A stretch of DNA of 64,000 nucleotides. Source: Ferrimonas aestuarii (GTDB lineage Bacteria; Pseudomonadota; Gammaproteobacteria; Enterobacterales; Shewanellaceae). The position numbers and the translations under genes are program-made. Positions 44,544-57,032 of the stretch are shown here, one piece after another. The notes beneath the pieces were generated by a model. That model saw only the letters and a list, made by a program, of their open reading frames with translations. It did no database searches and was not told where the DNA came from. The first letter of the stretch is position 1. Each line of letters begins with the position of its first letter. The stretch lies in the NCBI RefSeq assembly GCF_005116665.1, contig NZ_SWCJ01000004.1:186001-250000 (forward strand), in the 5' to 3' direction.

Positions 44544-45431
44544 ATGTTTGATTATAAGTTACTTCAGGCCCTGTCTGCGGTAGCTCGCCAAGGCAGTTTT
44601 GATCAGGCCGCCAGCGAGCTAGGACTGACGCAATCGGCAGTTTCCCAGCGGGTCAAACTGCTTGAACAGCGGCTAGGCCAACCCTTGTTAGTCAGGGCTC
44701 ACCCCATTCGCCCAACCCAAGCCGGGCTAGCTCTGATGCGTCATCAACAGCAGGTGGAGATGATGGAGTCGGCACTGGCATCCAGCCTCAGCCAAGATGA
44801 AGACAGCCACTATCAGCGAATTCGCTTGGCGGTCAACGCAGACAGTTTGGCCACCTGGTTGCCCTCAGTGCTGGCCGGATTGCATCGTAAACATCGGGTT
44901 CTGAGTGAGCTAACCGTAGAAGATGAAGTGGTCACCTTAGAGCGGTTGCGGCGTGGAGAGGTGGCTGGTTGCATCTCGGCTCACGCTCAAGCGGTTCAGG
45001 GATGCCGCTCGACCTTGCTTGGTAACTTAGACTACATTCTGGTGTGCAGCCCAGAGTTTGCAAGTACTCACTTCAATGAGGGTGTGGATGCTCAGAGCCT
45101 GCGCCTAGCACCCACGCTAAAATACAGCAGCAACGATGATCTTCTGGCGCAATTTCTGCAAACCTTTTACCCCACAGACAACAGCTTGCCGCCACATCAT
45201 CTGATTCCCTCAGCTCAGGGGTTTGTGGACGCGGTGCTTAATCACATGGGCTACGCCGCACTGCCAAGGCTGCAGATCCAGTTTGCGTTGAATAATGGTG
45301 AGCTTCAGCAGTTGGGGACGCACTCTTTAGCCGTGCCTTTGTATTGGCACAGCTGGCGTTTACAAAGCCCGGTGATGGAGCTGGTGGGCAAATCCTTACT
45401 GGCACAAAGCCGGATCAGCTTAAGTCGCTGA
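44544..45431 (+). CDS. argP: LysR-type regulator ArgP (IciA)
   Basis: Protein of 295 residues: N-terminal LysR helix-turn-helix (MFDYKLLQALSAVARQGSFDQAASELGLTQSAVSQRV) and a periplasmic-binding-like effector domain. The N-terminus is close to E. coli ArgP. It senses lysine/arginine to control argO and the lysine pathway. The divergent argO gene and the AT-rich 113-base gap with ATTAAT repeats are the expected target site. Confidence 0.92.
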   Translation: MFDYKLLQALSAVARQGSFDQAASELGLTQSAVSQRVKLLEQRLGQPLLVRAHPIRPTQAGLALMRHQQQVEMMESALASSLSQDEDSHYQRIRLAVNADSLATWLPSVLAGLHRKHRVLSELTVEDEVVTLERLRRGEVAGCISAHAQAVQGCRSTLLGNLDYILVCSPEFASTHFNEGVDAQSLRLAPTLKYSSNDDLLAQFLQTFYPTDNSLPPHHLIPSAQGFVDAVLNHMGYAALPRLQIQFALNNGELQQLGTHSLAVPLYWHSWRLQSPVMELVGKSLLAQSRISLSR

Positions 45432-45499
45432 CCCCAGCATAAGAGAAGTTTGCATTGTAAATGAGCACATCAAATACAATGCCTCCGGCAGGTAAGATC

Positions 45500-45527
45500 A
45501 AAAAAGCCGAACCCTAGGGGTTCGGCT
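45500..45527 (-). terminator. terminator of the fadL-type gene
   Basis: AGCCGAACCC and GGGTTCGGCT with a short loop, followed on the minus strand by TTTTTT. Also placed after argP, so it may serve both. Confidence 0.85.
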
Positions 45528-45547
45528 CTGTTTTCGAATAAGCGAAC

Positions 45548-46846
45548 TTAGAAACGGTAGCTCAGCTGAGCTCCAGCCAGCCACACATCGCCATCGATCT
45601 CGCCATTGTAGTTAATGGTCGCAGGTACAACGGTACCGCCAGCTGGCAGGTGCAGCTCCATGGTCTCATTGATCGGCGCATCACTTGGCATGGTGATGTG
45701 GGTAATGGCGAAGTCCAAAGTCAGGTCATCGGTCCACTGGTAACCGGCACCAAAGGAGATCCACAGACGATCGGAATCTGGGATTGTGGTAGTACGATGC
45801 TCATCATCAACTGCCGTTTGATCAAAGGCCAAACCGCCACGAACGACCCAGCGGTTGTTCAACTGATAAGTGGTACCAACCGCGAAACGCCAGTTGTCTT
45901 TAAAGTTCTCTTCCTTCATCACATCAGAAGGAGCGCCAGAATCAAAATCAACCACCAGAGCTTCAAATGCGCTCCAATCGGTCCAGTTTACCGAAGCGTG
46001 TACTGACAAACGCTCAGTCAGCTGATGGAAGCTGGCCAGCTCTGCGGTTGCAGGCAGCGGCAGTTTTAGGCTGCCTCCTTGGTTGCCATACATAAGGCCA
46101 CTGGCGGTACCTTCCAGCTTCACTTCCACTTCAGAGTGGTAGCTCAAACCGATTCGATGACCCTTGGCTGGCTCCCACGTAGCACCCACGCGGAAACCGT
46201 AGTCAAAGCCATCGCCATCCACAGATTTCACTTGAGTACCGGCAGGTGGAATGCCATCGAGAGGCAGACTTGCAACCCAACCCGGAATGTTGGCAACCAC
46301 TTTGCCATCGGCGTGCACAAATCGCAGCGCTGCACCTAGGCTCCACTGATCATTGAACTTGTAAGCAACGCTTGGTGCCAACTCAATGGTGGTGATCTCG
46401 GCATTGGAACCGAAGATCGACACGTCGGAGGCTTCACCCAACTCAGTCGACAGACCGTGAGCAGAGTTCACTGCCACACCCAGATACCAAGCATCATTCA
46501 ACTGATGGCTATAGTAGAAGTTAGGAACCCAAGCATCTGGCGCAATCTCATTGTTGCTGCTTTTAGATGAATAAACTGGGTTGCCAGCTAGGCTCGCACT
46601 GGTGGTGCCTTCGGCATCGATGTTTGGATCGATGTAGATAACACCAAGAGAGAGCTGCTGACCCTTAAGTTGGGTCATCAAGGCTGGATTTCGGCCCTGA
46701 GAAGAGGCGTTATCAGCAATGGCTGCTTCACCGGCAAACGCTCGTCCTAAGCCAGTAGCAGAGTATTCCGCCAACTGAAAACCAGCACCGTGAGCCTGGC
46801 CTACCAACACACTTGCCACAACCGCTGCGACCGCACGAATCTTCAT
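45548..46846 (-). CDS. fadL: FadL-family outer-membrane long-chain fatty acid transporter
   Basis: From MKIRAVAAVV, with GGGGAG six bases before ATG, there are 432 residues: signal peptide (to AHG-A), then GFQLAEYSATGLGRAFAGEAA, the classic FadL hatch sequence, and NASSQGRNPALM. The barrel ends in Phe (LAGAQLSYRF). An upstream in-frame start lacks similarity. The family takes up long-chain fatty acids and hydrophobic aromatics. The long leader region carries a FadR-like palindrome. Confidence 0.93.
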   Translation of the reverse strand: MKIRAVAAVVASVLVGQAHGAGFQLAEYSATGLGRAFAGEAAIADNASSQGRNPALMTQLKGQQLSLGVIYIDPNIDAEGTTSASLAGNPVYSSKSSNNEIAPDAWVPNFYYSHQLNDAWYLGVAVNSAHGLSTELGEASDVSIFGSNAEITTIELAPSVAYKFNDQWSLGAALRFVHADGKVVANIPGWVASLPLDGIPPAGTQVKSVDGDGFDYGFRVGATWEPAKGHRIGLSYHSEVEVKLEGTASGLMYGNQGGSLKLPLPATAELASFHQLTERLSVHASVNWTDWSAFEALVVDFDSGAPSDVMKEENFKDNWRFAVGTTYQLNNRWVVRGGLAFDQTAVDDEHRTTTIPDSDRLWISFGAGYQWTDDLTLDFAITHITMPSDAPINETMELHLPAGGTVVPATINYNGEIDGDVWLAGAQLSYRF

Positions 46847-47331
46847 ACAACTCCCCTGAGTAAATACTTTAAACAGGCGCATCTTAGGGGTTGTAAAACT
46901 TAGTGCAATTACCCGCCTCATAAACAGGGTTATATTCCACAAAAAAGCACAAATACAGACAAAGATACCGGACGATATTCACAAGAAATCAAATTCGGCG
47001 AACAATGCTGGAACAGGGATTCCGGTTTTTTCTATTAATAGAACTAAACAATTAGCAAATATAGATTAAAATCAATTGTTTACATGATAATTTTCAGCGT
47101 ACAAACAACCCTCAAATACGCCAAGTAAAAACGCACAAAACTCTAGCCTAGTTGGCGCCACCAAAGCGATTAAAATAAACCTTTGAATAAAATAAGTTTT
47201 TTACTGGTTTGGCCAGTTTGAGATGAAAAATCTAGCGTACAGCTGCACCAGATTTTTATCATATTAAAGTCGACAGGGTGTTAGCTGAATCAACCTCAAA
47301 CCAACACCCCCAATAGCGATTAATTAGAACA
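46847..47331. promoter_or_regulatory. AT-rich fadL upstream region with FadR-like palindrome
   Basis: This 485-base gap between fadL and leuD has no gene. TACTGGTTTGGCCAGTT (47202-47218) contains ACTGG-N5-CCAGT, like FadR operators, but it is about 355 bases from the fadL start. The rest is AT-rich, with no other pattern I can name. Confidence 0.45.
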
Positions 47332-47922
47332 CTAGCGCCAGCAAGGAAGCTGCGCTTCATGCTCCCCTATAGCAGCTTGATGCGCTAAAGTGAGGCCGAT
47401 GGCATCCAAGCCATTGAGCAAGTTATGACGCGCATCCGCATCCAGTTCGAACTCCATCTCGAAGTCGCCACAACGCACCACGTTAGCAGCCAGATCGATG
47501 GTCACCGGCTTCTCCTTAGCAGCAATCATTAGGGCGCTCACCTCTACCTCATCTAAGGTCACCGGCAGCAAACCATTGTTGATGGCATTCTGATAGAAGA
47601 TATCTGCAAAGCTAGGAGCAATAATGGCCCGAAACCCAAAATCCGCCAGCGCCCAGGGAGCGTGCTCTCGGCTAGATCCACAGCCAAAATTTTCTCCGGC
47701 AATTAAGATCGTCGCCGTATCATAAGGAGGTTGATTCAAAATAAATTCAGGATTCGGCTCGGCTCCATCGTGATCTAAATAGCGCCAATCATGAAACAGA
47801 TGCACCCCAAACCCTTGACGAGTGACCTTGGCCAGAAACTGCTTAGGGATCAACTGGTCGGTATCAATATTGGCTCTATCTAACACCGCCGCAGTCCCTT
47901 GATGCTGGGTAAAGGCTTTCAT
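47332..47922 (-). CDS. leuD: 3-isopropylmalate dehydratase small subunit
   Basis: Protein of 196 residues (E. coli 201), starting [30 protein letters not shown] with the aconitase swivel-domain signature and [13 protein letters not shown] near residue 73. With LeuC it isomerises 2- to 3-isopropylmalate. It overlaps leuC by four bases (ATGA), the usual coupling, and ends the leu operon. Confidence 0.97.
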   Translation of the reverse strand: MKAFTQHQGTAAVLDRANIDTDQLIPKQFLAKVTRQGFGVHLFHDWRYLDHDGAEPNPEFILNQPPYDTATILIAGENFGCGSSREHAPWALADFGFRAIIAPSFADIFYQNAINNGLLPVTLDEVEVSALMIAAKEKPVTIDLAANVVRCGDFEMEFELDADARHNLLNGLDAIGLTLAHQAAIGEHEAQLPCWR

Positions 47923-49340
47923 TTTCGACCCCCTGACTGTATTTCTAATGTACGAATGTCCACGAAGCGCCCGGCAACCGCCGCCGCCGCCGCCATTGCT
48001 GGGCTGACAAGATGAGTGCGACTGCCACGGCCTTGACGCCCTTCAAAGTTACGATTTGAGGTGGACGCGCAGCGATCCCCCTCCTGCAAACGATCATCAT
48101 TCATTCCCAAACACATGGAGCACCCGGGCAAGCGCCACTCAAAGCCCGCCTCGATAAACACCTTATCCAGCCCTTCGGCTTCCGCCTGCAGCTTCACAAG
48201 ACCCGAGCCAGGCACCACAATGGCATCCACGCTGCTAGCCACTTTGCCCCCTCGGATAACCGCCGCCGCCGCCCTTAAATCTTCAATACGAGAGTTGGTG
48301 CAAGAGCCGATGAACACCTTATTAATGCTGACGTCGGTTAATGGGGTTCCCGGTTTTAACGCCATGTAGTTCAAGGCTTTCTCTGCAGCCGACTGGGCCA
48401 CCAGCTCGCTGAACTGGGACGCCTCTGGCACCGGTTGGTCGATGGCGATCACCTGGCCCGGATTCGTACCCCAGGTCACCTGCGGCGCAATCTGTTCGCC
48501 CTTCAATACCACCTTGGCGTCAAACTCGGCGCCCGGGTCGCTGTATAACTGACGCCAATCGGTAACGGCAGCCTGCCAAGCCTCCCCTTGAGGTGCGCGA
48601 GGCCGGTCCTTGAGGTAGTCAAAGGTGGTTTGATCCGGTGCAATAAGGCCAGCTTTGGCGCCCAGTTCAATGGCCATGTTGCACACGGTCATCCGCCCCT
48701 CCATCGACAGCGCTTCGATGGCTGAACCGCAAAACTCCACCACGTAGCCAGTGCCACCGCCGTGGCCCACTTTACCGATGATCGCCAGCACAATGTCTTT
48801 GGCGGTGATGCCGGTAGCCACCTGACCGGTGACTTCGATCTTCATGGTTTTGGCGCGGCGCTGTCGCAAAGTCTGAGTGGCTAAGACATGCTCCACTTCC
48901 GAGGTACCAATGCCAAATGCCAATGCACCAAAGGCGCCGTGGGTGGCCGTATGAGAATCGCCACACACAATGGTGGTGCCAGGAAGGGTAAAGCCCTGCT
49001 CAGGCCCCATTACATGCACAATGCCTTGGTTCTGGTGATGGATGTCGTACAGAGTGATGCCAAACTCCTCACAATTACGCTGCAGGGTTTCAACCTGAGT
49101 CCGAGCCAACATAGGCAGCGCAGAAATACTGGCGGTCTTGGTCGAGGTGTTGTGATCCATGGTCGCCAAGGTACGCTCAGGGCAACGCACTTGACGACCA
49201 GCCTGGCGTAAACCATCGAAGGCTTGAGGCGACGTGACCTCATGCACCAAATGGCGATCGATGTAGATAAGTGGTGTCTCTTGCTCCGGCACCTGAACTT
49301 GGTGAGCCTGCCAAATTTTGTCAAAAAGAGTCTGTGCCAT
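47919..49340 (-). CDS. leuC: 3-isopropylmalate dehydratase large subunit
   Basis: Protein of 473 residues (E. coli 466). It holds the [4Fe-4S] cluster with Cys in [10 protein letters not shown] (near 352) and in [10 protein letters not shown] (near 412-415); [23 protein letters not shown] and the NRNFEGRQG motif are present. Acts with LeuD. Two bases separate it from leuB. Confidence 0.98.
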   Translation of the reverse strand: MAQTLFDKIWQAHQVQVPEQETPLIYIDRHLVHEVTSPQAFDGLRQAGRQVRCPERTLATMDHNTSTKTASISALPMLARTQVETLQRNCEEFGITLYDIHHQNQGIVHVMGPEQGFTLPGTTIVCGDSHTATHGAFGALAFGIGTSEVEHVLATQTLRQRRAKTMKIEVTGQVATGITAKDIVLAIIGKVGHGGGTGYVVEFCGSAIEALSMEGRMTVCNMAIELGAKAGLIAPDQTTFDYLKDRPRAPQGEAWQAAVTDWRQLYSDPGAEFDAKVVLKGEQIAPQVTWGTNPGQVIAIDQPVPEASQFSELVAQSAAEKALNYMALKPGTPLTDVSINKVFIGSCTNSRIEDLRAAAAVIRGGKVASSVDAIVVPGSGLVKLQAEAEGLDKVFIEAGFEWRLPGCSMCLGMNDDRLQEGDRCASTSNRNFEGRQGRGSRTHLVSPAMAAAAAVAGRFVDIRTLEIQSGGRK

Positions 49341-49342
49341 GG

Positions 49343-52014
<2,672 letters not shown>

Positions 52015-52063
52015 CTCTGTCTCCCAGATTCATATCCATTAGCCCTGGCTGCAGCGCGAGCAT

Positions 52064-52089
52064 AAAAAAACCCGCGCTGTTAGCGCGGG
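52064..52089 (-). terminator. leu attenuator terminator
   Basis: CCCGCGCT, GTT, AGCGCGGG (52071-52089), followed on the minus strand by seven T (52064-52070). It lies between leuL and leuA and is the regulated terminator. Confidence 0.92.
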
Positions 52090-52114
52090 TTGTTTGTGCT
52101 CGAGTCGTTTAACG

Positions 52115-52195
52115 TTAATCCACGACCGGCCCGCCCGCGCAGCGTCCTGCTAGGGTTAGGCTTAGTAGTAGGTTTAGGATTACGTTTTTGTTCAT
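52115..52195 (-). CDS. leuL: leu operon leader peptide
   Basis: 26-residue leader beginning MNKNVILNLLLSLTLAG. Six Leu codons, all CTA, lie within the first 15 positions; three are consecutive. Leucyl-tRNA shortage stalls the ribosome here and favours the anti-terminator over the hairpin at 52064. ATG at 52195, stop at 52117-52115. Confidence 0.93.
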   Translation of the reverse strand: MNKNVILNLLLSLTLAGRCAGGPVVD

Positions 52196-52232
52196 TATTC
52201 CAATTCTGTGTTCGCGGTTACGAAGTGAACTT

Positions 52233-52262
52233 AATATGGCGGTATTCTAGCCATGCTGTCAA
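52233..52262 (-). promoter_or_regulatory. leu operon promoter
   Basis: On the minus strand, TTGACA (52257-52262) and CATATT (52233-52238) with an 18-base spacer, 38 bases before leuL. Confidence 0.8.
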
Positions 52263-52362
52263 CCACCAATTTTGCGATCTTGCTCGTCAAAGATCGCTCA
52301 AGCGCTTTACCAAGCGTTAACAGACTCGGTATCCTGAGTGTAGATTAAAGGGAATTATATCT

Positions 52363-54108
52363 ATGCGCCGATTGTTATTGGTCTTTCTGCTGTTGCCTAT
52401 TTGGAGTGCGCTTGCGTCTGAGCTCTCCAACAAATTAGATCGGCTGACCCCCATGGTTCAGGTGTCGGATCCCAACGCCTATTCTGAGTTGGTTAAGTTA
52501 ACCCCCGCCATCAGCCAAGCCAGCCCTGGCCTGCAAATACGCTGGTATGCGCTCTACTGCAATGCCGCGCTGAGCTCTGAGTCTCTCGAGACCGTTCAGC
52601 AGATCCGCCAAAAGGGGCTATCGCTCGCCTCGAGAGTAAAAGGAGGACAGCTTCCTCCCTACCTGGATGCCTGCGAGGCAGACAAACTGCGCCTATTGGG
52701 CCGTTATGATGAAGCGCTGACTCTGGTGGATGAATCTTTGCAGAAGTACCAATCTGCAAGCGCATTGTCAGTCAACCTATTAAAAAAAGCAGAGATTCTC
52801 GCCGATACCGGCGAACTTCAAGCGGCCCTAGACAACATTTATCAAGCGATCACCTGGTTGGAAAGCGATACTACCCAGCCACTTTATCGACCGCATCCCG
52901 CCAGCATCTCCTACGCATTAGCACGAATCTATTTTTATTTAGGAGATTACCTACGCAGTGACACCCTATTCACGGAAGCCACCCAGCAGATCCCTGCCAG
53001 CACCACCTTAGGCTGGATCATCCGCGTCAACCGAATCTACACCCTGATGCAGCAGCAGCGCTTCCAACAAGGTCGTCAGATGATGGAAGCCCTGCAGGGA
53101 CAGCTTCCTCAAATTGATGGCGACGACCAAGCCCAGTTCCACCTGTTGTATGCTCACCTCAGCCTGAAAGTGCAAGATTTCAGTAAAGCCTTCAATGAAG
53201 CATCGTTCGCTGCAGAAGGATTTGCTGACTTTGGCATGCATGAGCGCCAAGCCCGAGCCTGGAGCTTGATGGCTGAAGCCGCTTTTGAACAGAAACAATT
53301 TGAACAAGGCACTCTAAATTTAGGGCGTTCCCGAGCCTACTATCAAAAAGTGGGCGACCAAAATATCCTGACGGATCTGCTGCGAATCGAAGCCGTAGGC
53401 TTAGCCAATCAAGGCCGATATCAACAAGCCTTTGCCGTACAACTGGCCTACCAACAAGAGTTTGCCAAACAGCAAAACCGAATGAGAGAGGATGCATTAC
53501 TGCAGCAGCAAACTCAGCTTAATCAAAAACTAGAGCAGAGCCGCCAAGCATTTTCTGAGCAGTCTGCTCAGTACTTTGAGATTCACAGTCAGCTGCTGTT
53601 CTGGCAACTAGCAGCGGGCCTCAGTGCATTACTCTGGGTCTTTTTGGTTCTGTTTCGTTTAAGTAATCAAACCAATAACAACGCTGACAGCCATAAAGTC
53701 ACTCGGATTCATTGGAAAGATCGCCTTGAGCAGGTGTTGGCTGCCACCGACCGAAGCCTGCCGGTCGTACAGATACAGTGGGATTCTGGGGAGCTCTCAG
53801 AGAGCGATAAGAAGCGAATATTACATCGAGATCTGCGGGCAAAAGACATTTTGATGCAGCCGGAAAGCAACCGTTTGTTATTGCTGTTGCCCGATGCCAG
53901 TGAAGCGGAAGGGGAACGCCTACGTTATCGAATCAGTCGCCATCTGGCCAACCAAGGGTATCGGCAAATCAGTTCCGGAGTGGCGAGGTCTCACCCCTTG
54001 GATCGGGCCGACTCCCTACTGGCGCGGCTGGAGTGCAATCAAATTCAGCACAGCTTGATGCATTCAGTGACCCCCATCGCCGAACGCAATCAACAGGTGA
54101 TGAAGTAG
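52363..54108 (+). CDS. TPR membrane protein with degenerate GGDEF-like C-terminus
   Basis: Protein of 581 residues: signal peptide (MRRLLLVFLLLPIWSALA), TPR-like helical repeats to about 370 (EALTLVDESLQKYQ, ALDNIYQAITWLES), a coiled coil, one membrane segment (FWQLAAGLSALLWVFLVLF, about 408-427) and a cytoplasmic tail. The tail resembles a GGDEF domain (RLLLLLPDASEAEGERLRYRISRHLANQG), but no GGDEF residues are present, so it is unlikely to make cyclic-di-GMP. Probably a sensor. Convergent with recQ. Confidence 0.7.
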   Translation: MRRLLLVFLLLPIWSALASELSNKLDRLTPMVQVSDPNAYSELVKLTPAISQASPGLQIRWYALYCNAALSSESLETVQQIRQKGLSLASRVKGGQLPPYLDACEADKLRLLGRYDEALTLVDESLQKYQSASALSVNLLKKAEILADTGELQAALDNIYQAITWLESDTTQPLYRPHPASISYALARIYFYLGDYLRSDTLFTEATQQIPASTTLGWIIRVNRIYTLMQQQRFQQGRQMMEALQGQLPQIDGDDQAQFHLLYAHLSLKVQDFSKAFNEASFAAEGFADFGMHERQARAWSLMAEAAFEQKQFEQGTLNLGRSRAYYQKVGDQNILTDLLRIEAVGLANQGRYQQAFAVQLAYQQEFAKQQNRMREDALLQQQTQLNQKLEQSRQAFSEQSAQYFEIHSQLLFWQLAAGLSALLWVFLVLFRLSNQTNNNADSHKVTRIHWKDRLEQVLAATDRSLPVVQIQWDSGELSESDKKRILHRDLRAKDILMQPESNRLLLLLPDASEAEGERLRYRISRHLANQGYRQISSGVARSHPLDRADSLLARLECNQIQHSLMHSVTPIAERNQQVMK

Positions 54109-54119
54109 TTGGTGGCGCG

Positions 54120-55946
54120 TTAGCTCGCCAAGTAATCTGAGATGGCTTCGATGAACTGCGGTCCGTATCGCTCCAGCTTTTTGGCTCCCACGCCATTAAT
54201 TCTCAGCAACGCCCACTCTGTGGTTGGCAACTCAGAGGCCATTTCAGCAAGGCTGGCATCAGAGAACACCTGATATGGTGGAATCCCTGATTCATCAGCA
54301 AGTTGCCTTCTAAGCTGCTTAAGGTTAGCGAACAATTTCCGATCGTAGTTCTGCGGAAGCAGTCGAGAACGTCCTCGAGTTGGCTTGGCTAATACGATGC
54401 GAGGCTCCGCCAATTCCAGCTGCTTTTCCCCCTTTAACACCGCTCGTGCGGCGTCGTTTAAGGTTAATGCCATGGAGCGGGTAATGTCTTGGTTGGCGAA
54501 TCCATGATGAACCAACTGTCGCAGTACCGACAACCAGTGATCACTGGAGCGATCGGTACCTATGCCCCACGTCGACAGCTTATCGTGCCCCCGCTCTACC
54601 ACAGCGTGGTTCTTGCTGCCTCTAAGCACTTCAATCACATGCCCCATACCGAATCGCTGATTGACTCGATAGATGCAACTGAGAGCCTTACGCGCTTCGT
54701 CGGTGGCGTCGTAACGTTTGGGAGGGTCAAGACAGATATCACAGTTGCCACACGACTCATGGGCCGGCTCATCGAAGTAGTTCAGCAGCACCTGTCGCCG
54801 ACAGGTTTGTGCTTCCGCAAACGCCGCCATGGCATTCAGCTTGTGAATATCCACAGGGTTTGGCGCCTTCTCTCCGCTCTCTAACAGTTGCCGCACCCTA
54901 GCGATGTCGCCGGGATCAAACAACATCAAGGCTTCCGCCTCCAAGCCATCTCGCCCGGCACGCCCGGTTTCCTGATAGTAACTTTCAATGGATTTCGGCA
55001 GATCCCAATGCACCACAAAACGCACATTGGATTTGTTGATCCCCATGCCAAAGGCCACGGTCGCCACCACGATATCGATCTGCTCTCGAAGGAAAGCTTC
55101 CTGAACCTGATTGCGAATCTCCGGCTCCAGCCCGGCGTGGTAGGCCTCCGCCGCAACGCGATCTTTACGCAGTTTTTCCGCCACCTCTTCCACCCGGCGG
55201 CGACTCCCACAGTAGATGATTCCCGCATTGCCCTGTTGCTGCAGCAGGAAAGTTTTCAACTGAGAGTATGGGCTGAGTTTATCCATCACACTGTAACGGA
55301 TATTGGGCCGGTCAAAGCTGGATAGATGTTCCAAGGGCTGGTTCAACCCCAAGCGCTGCATGATGTCTTTTCGGGTAGCTTGGTCTGCCGTGGCCGTCAA
55401 TGCCATCATCGGCACCTGAGGAAACGCCTGCTTGAGCTGGCCTAAGCGCGCATAATGGGGGCGAAAATCATGGCCCCATTGGCTGATGCAATGGGCTTCA
55501 TCGATGGCAAACATCGACAACGGCCAATGATTTAACCGCTCAATCATGTCTGGCGCCAACAAGCGCTCTGGCGAAATATAGATGAGCTTTATCTTGCCAT
55601 CTCGAATGGCAGCCAAGTTTGACAACCATTGCTCTCGGCTCAGATTGGAGTTGAGCGCCACCGCCCCGACACCAAGCTGGTTCAGCGCATCCACCTGATC
55701 TTTCATCAAGGACAGCAGCGGTGACACCACCACGGTTACGCCGGGAAGCAGCAAAGCGGGCAGTTGGTAACAGAGACTTTTTCCGCCGCCGGTAGGCATG
55801 ATAACCAGCGCGTCTTGGCCCTCAATGGCGGCATCGACGACGCGGCGCTGGCCTTCACGAAACTGTCGATAACCAAACACCTGTTGCAGTAACAACTGGG
55901 CTTGATCTTCAACTTGTGACTGCGGCGCTAGGGACGTCAATTCCAT
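54120..55946 (-). CDS. recQ: ATP-dependent DNA helicase RecQ
   Basis: SF2 helicase of 608 residues (E. coli 609). Walker [15 protein letters not shown] near 49, DEAH ([18 protein letters not shown]) near 147, the zinc-binding region with CRRQ...CGNCDIC near 383-404, and an HRDC domain at the C-terminus ([24 protein letters not shown]). Works in replication-fork repair and RecF-type recombination. The recQ-thioesterase-rarD group matches E. coli. Confidence 0.97.
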   Translation of the reverse strand: MELTSLAPQSQVEDQAQLLLQQVFGYRQFREGQRRVVDAAIEGQDALVIMPTGGGKSLCYQLPALLLPGVTVVVSPLLSLMKDQVDALNQLGVGAVALNSNLSREQWLSNLAAIRDGKIKLIYISPERLLAPDMIERLNHWPLSMFAIDEAHCISQWGHDFRPHYARLGQLKQAFPQVPMMALTATADQATRKDIMQRLGLNQPLEHLSSFDRPNIRYSVMDKLSPYSQLKTFLLQQQGNAGIIYCGSRRRVEEVAEKLRKDRVAAEAYHAGLEPEIRNQVQEAFLREQIDIVVATVAFGMGINKSNVRFVVHWDLPKSIESYYQETGRAGRDGLEAEALMLFDPGDIARVRQLLESGEKAPNPVDIHKLNAMAAFAEAQTCRRQVLLNYFDEPAHESCGNCDICLDPPKRYDATDEARKALSCIYRVNQRFGMGHVIEVLRGSKNHAVVERGHDKLSTWGIGTDRSSDHWLSVLRQLVHHGFANQDITRSMALTLNDAARAVLKGEKQLELAEPRIVLAKPTRGRSRLLPQNYDRKLFANLKQLRRQLADESGIPPYQVFSDASLAEMASELPTTEWALLRINGVGAKKLERYGPQFIEAISDYLAS

Positions 55947-56141
55947 GGAAAGGCTAAAACCAAATCAAAAAGGCTGGCCATTGTAATTCAACTGGCATAG
56001 CAAGCAAAACGGTTGTCACCTGTGTCCACGAGGGTCTATTTCTCTGTGGTGATGAAATTTTGACCTAGGATAACGGCTTTTAATTAAGGAAAACGATTGA
56101 TAGCATGGTGGTTCTACGTTGAAATCGTTTGACGCAGAGAA
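55947..56141. other. recQ/MITE upstream gap, no gene
   Basis: Together with 56142-56496 this forms a 550-base gap. I see no gene or strong site in 55947-56141 besides the likely recQ promoter region. Confidence 0.5.
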
Positions 56142-56316
56142 ATACCAATTACACTAATGGTCTGATGGTTCAGCTGAAATTAATCGGTTCTCAGGCAAGG
56201 CAGTAAAGCGAAGTTTTAGTGGGCCTAAAGAGAGGTTTTCTAACGCAGCATGAGGGCCGATTAAATCAGGCCTCCAGGAAGCTCTGAACTGCACAGAGCA
56301 TTACTGCATTTGGTAT
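56142..56316. repeat. 175-bp MITE-like repeat with ATACCAA ends
   Basis: Left end ATACCAATTACACTAATG (56142-56159) and right end, in reverse complement, ATACCAAATGCAGTAATG (56299-56316); 15 of 18 bases agree. It contains no gene. Elements with such ends are common in Shewanella, Vibrio and Pseudoalteromonas. Confidence 0.75.
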
Positions 56317-56496
56317 AAACCGTTAGTCAGACCTCGTAGGGCGCCATGAAACCCATTGTTTGCCATCTAACCTGTCACAAGCGGTAAGATTCAAACCAAA
56401 AATACCAGCATGTGGCGCAAAAAGGATCACGAAAGGTCAACAGACCCTTGTGCTTTGATCTATCGATAATTAAACACTATGCAAGGAGTGGCCTAG

Positions 56497-56958
56497 ATGG
56501 AACTGAGCCAGACGCAAGCGCTAGATTTCATCAACGAGCTGTTCGTTGATCGAATCCCTTTCCACCAAACCGTCGGGATTGAGGTTCACCAATACAATCT
56601 GGAGCACACCGAGGTCCACCTTCCCATGCGCCCGGATCTGGTTGGCAACCCGGCTCAACAGATCCTTCACGGTGGGGTAACCGCCACCATCTTAGATATG
56701 GTTGGAGGGCTAACCGCATTCGCCGGCGTTATCGCTACCCGAGAAAAGTGGCCGCAAGAGGTACTGATTCGACGCATTAAAACCCTCGGAACCATCGACA
56801 TGCGCGTTGACTACCTTCGTCCGGGTCGCGGAGAAAAATTCATTGCCACCAGTAAAGTGATCCGTGCGGGAAACAAGGTGGCAGTGTGTCGAATGGAGCT
56901 GCATAACGAAAAAGGCAGCCACATCGCCTTTGGCACCGGTACCTACATGGTGGGCTAA
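56497..56958 (+). CDS. yigI: PaaI/YigI-type acyl-CoA thioesterase
   Basis: Hot-dog-fold protein of 153 residues with AGGAG before ATG. NPAQQILHGGVTATILDMVGG is the typical 4HBT/PaaI substrate motif (HGG), followed by DMRVDYLRPGRGEKF. Its position between recQ and rarD matches yigI of E. coli, a medium/long-chain acyl-CoA thioesterase. Substrate not fixed by sequence. Confidence 0.88.
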   Translation: MELSQTQALDFINELFVDRIPFHQTVGIEVHQYNLEHTEVHLPMRPDLVGNPAQQILHGGVTATILDMVGGLTAFAGVIATREKWPQEVLIRRIKTLGTIDMRVDYLRPGRGEKFIATSKVIRAGNKVAVCRMELHNEKGSHIAFGTGTYMVG

Positions 56959-57032
56959 CTCAAAATTAAGAGTTGGGTCACCGTGCCAATGGCGGCATAA
57001 TAACGACCCTTTTTTCTCACCAAACTGACACT

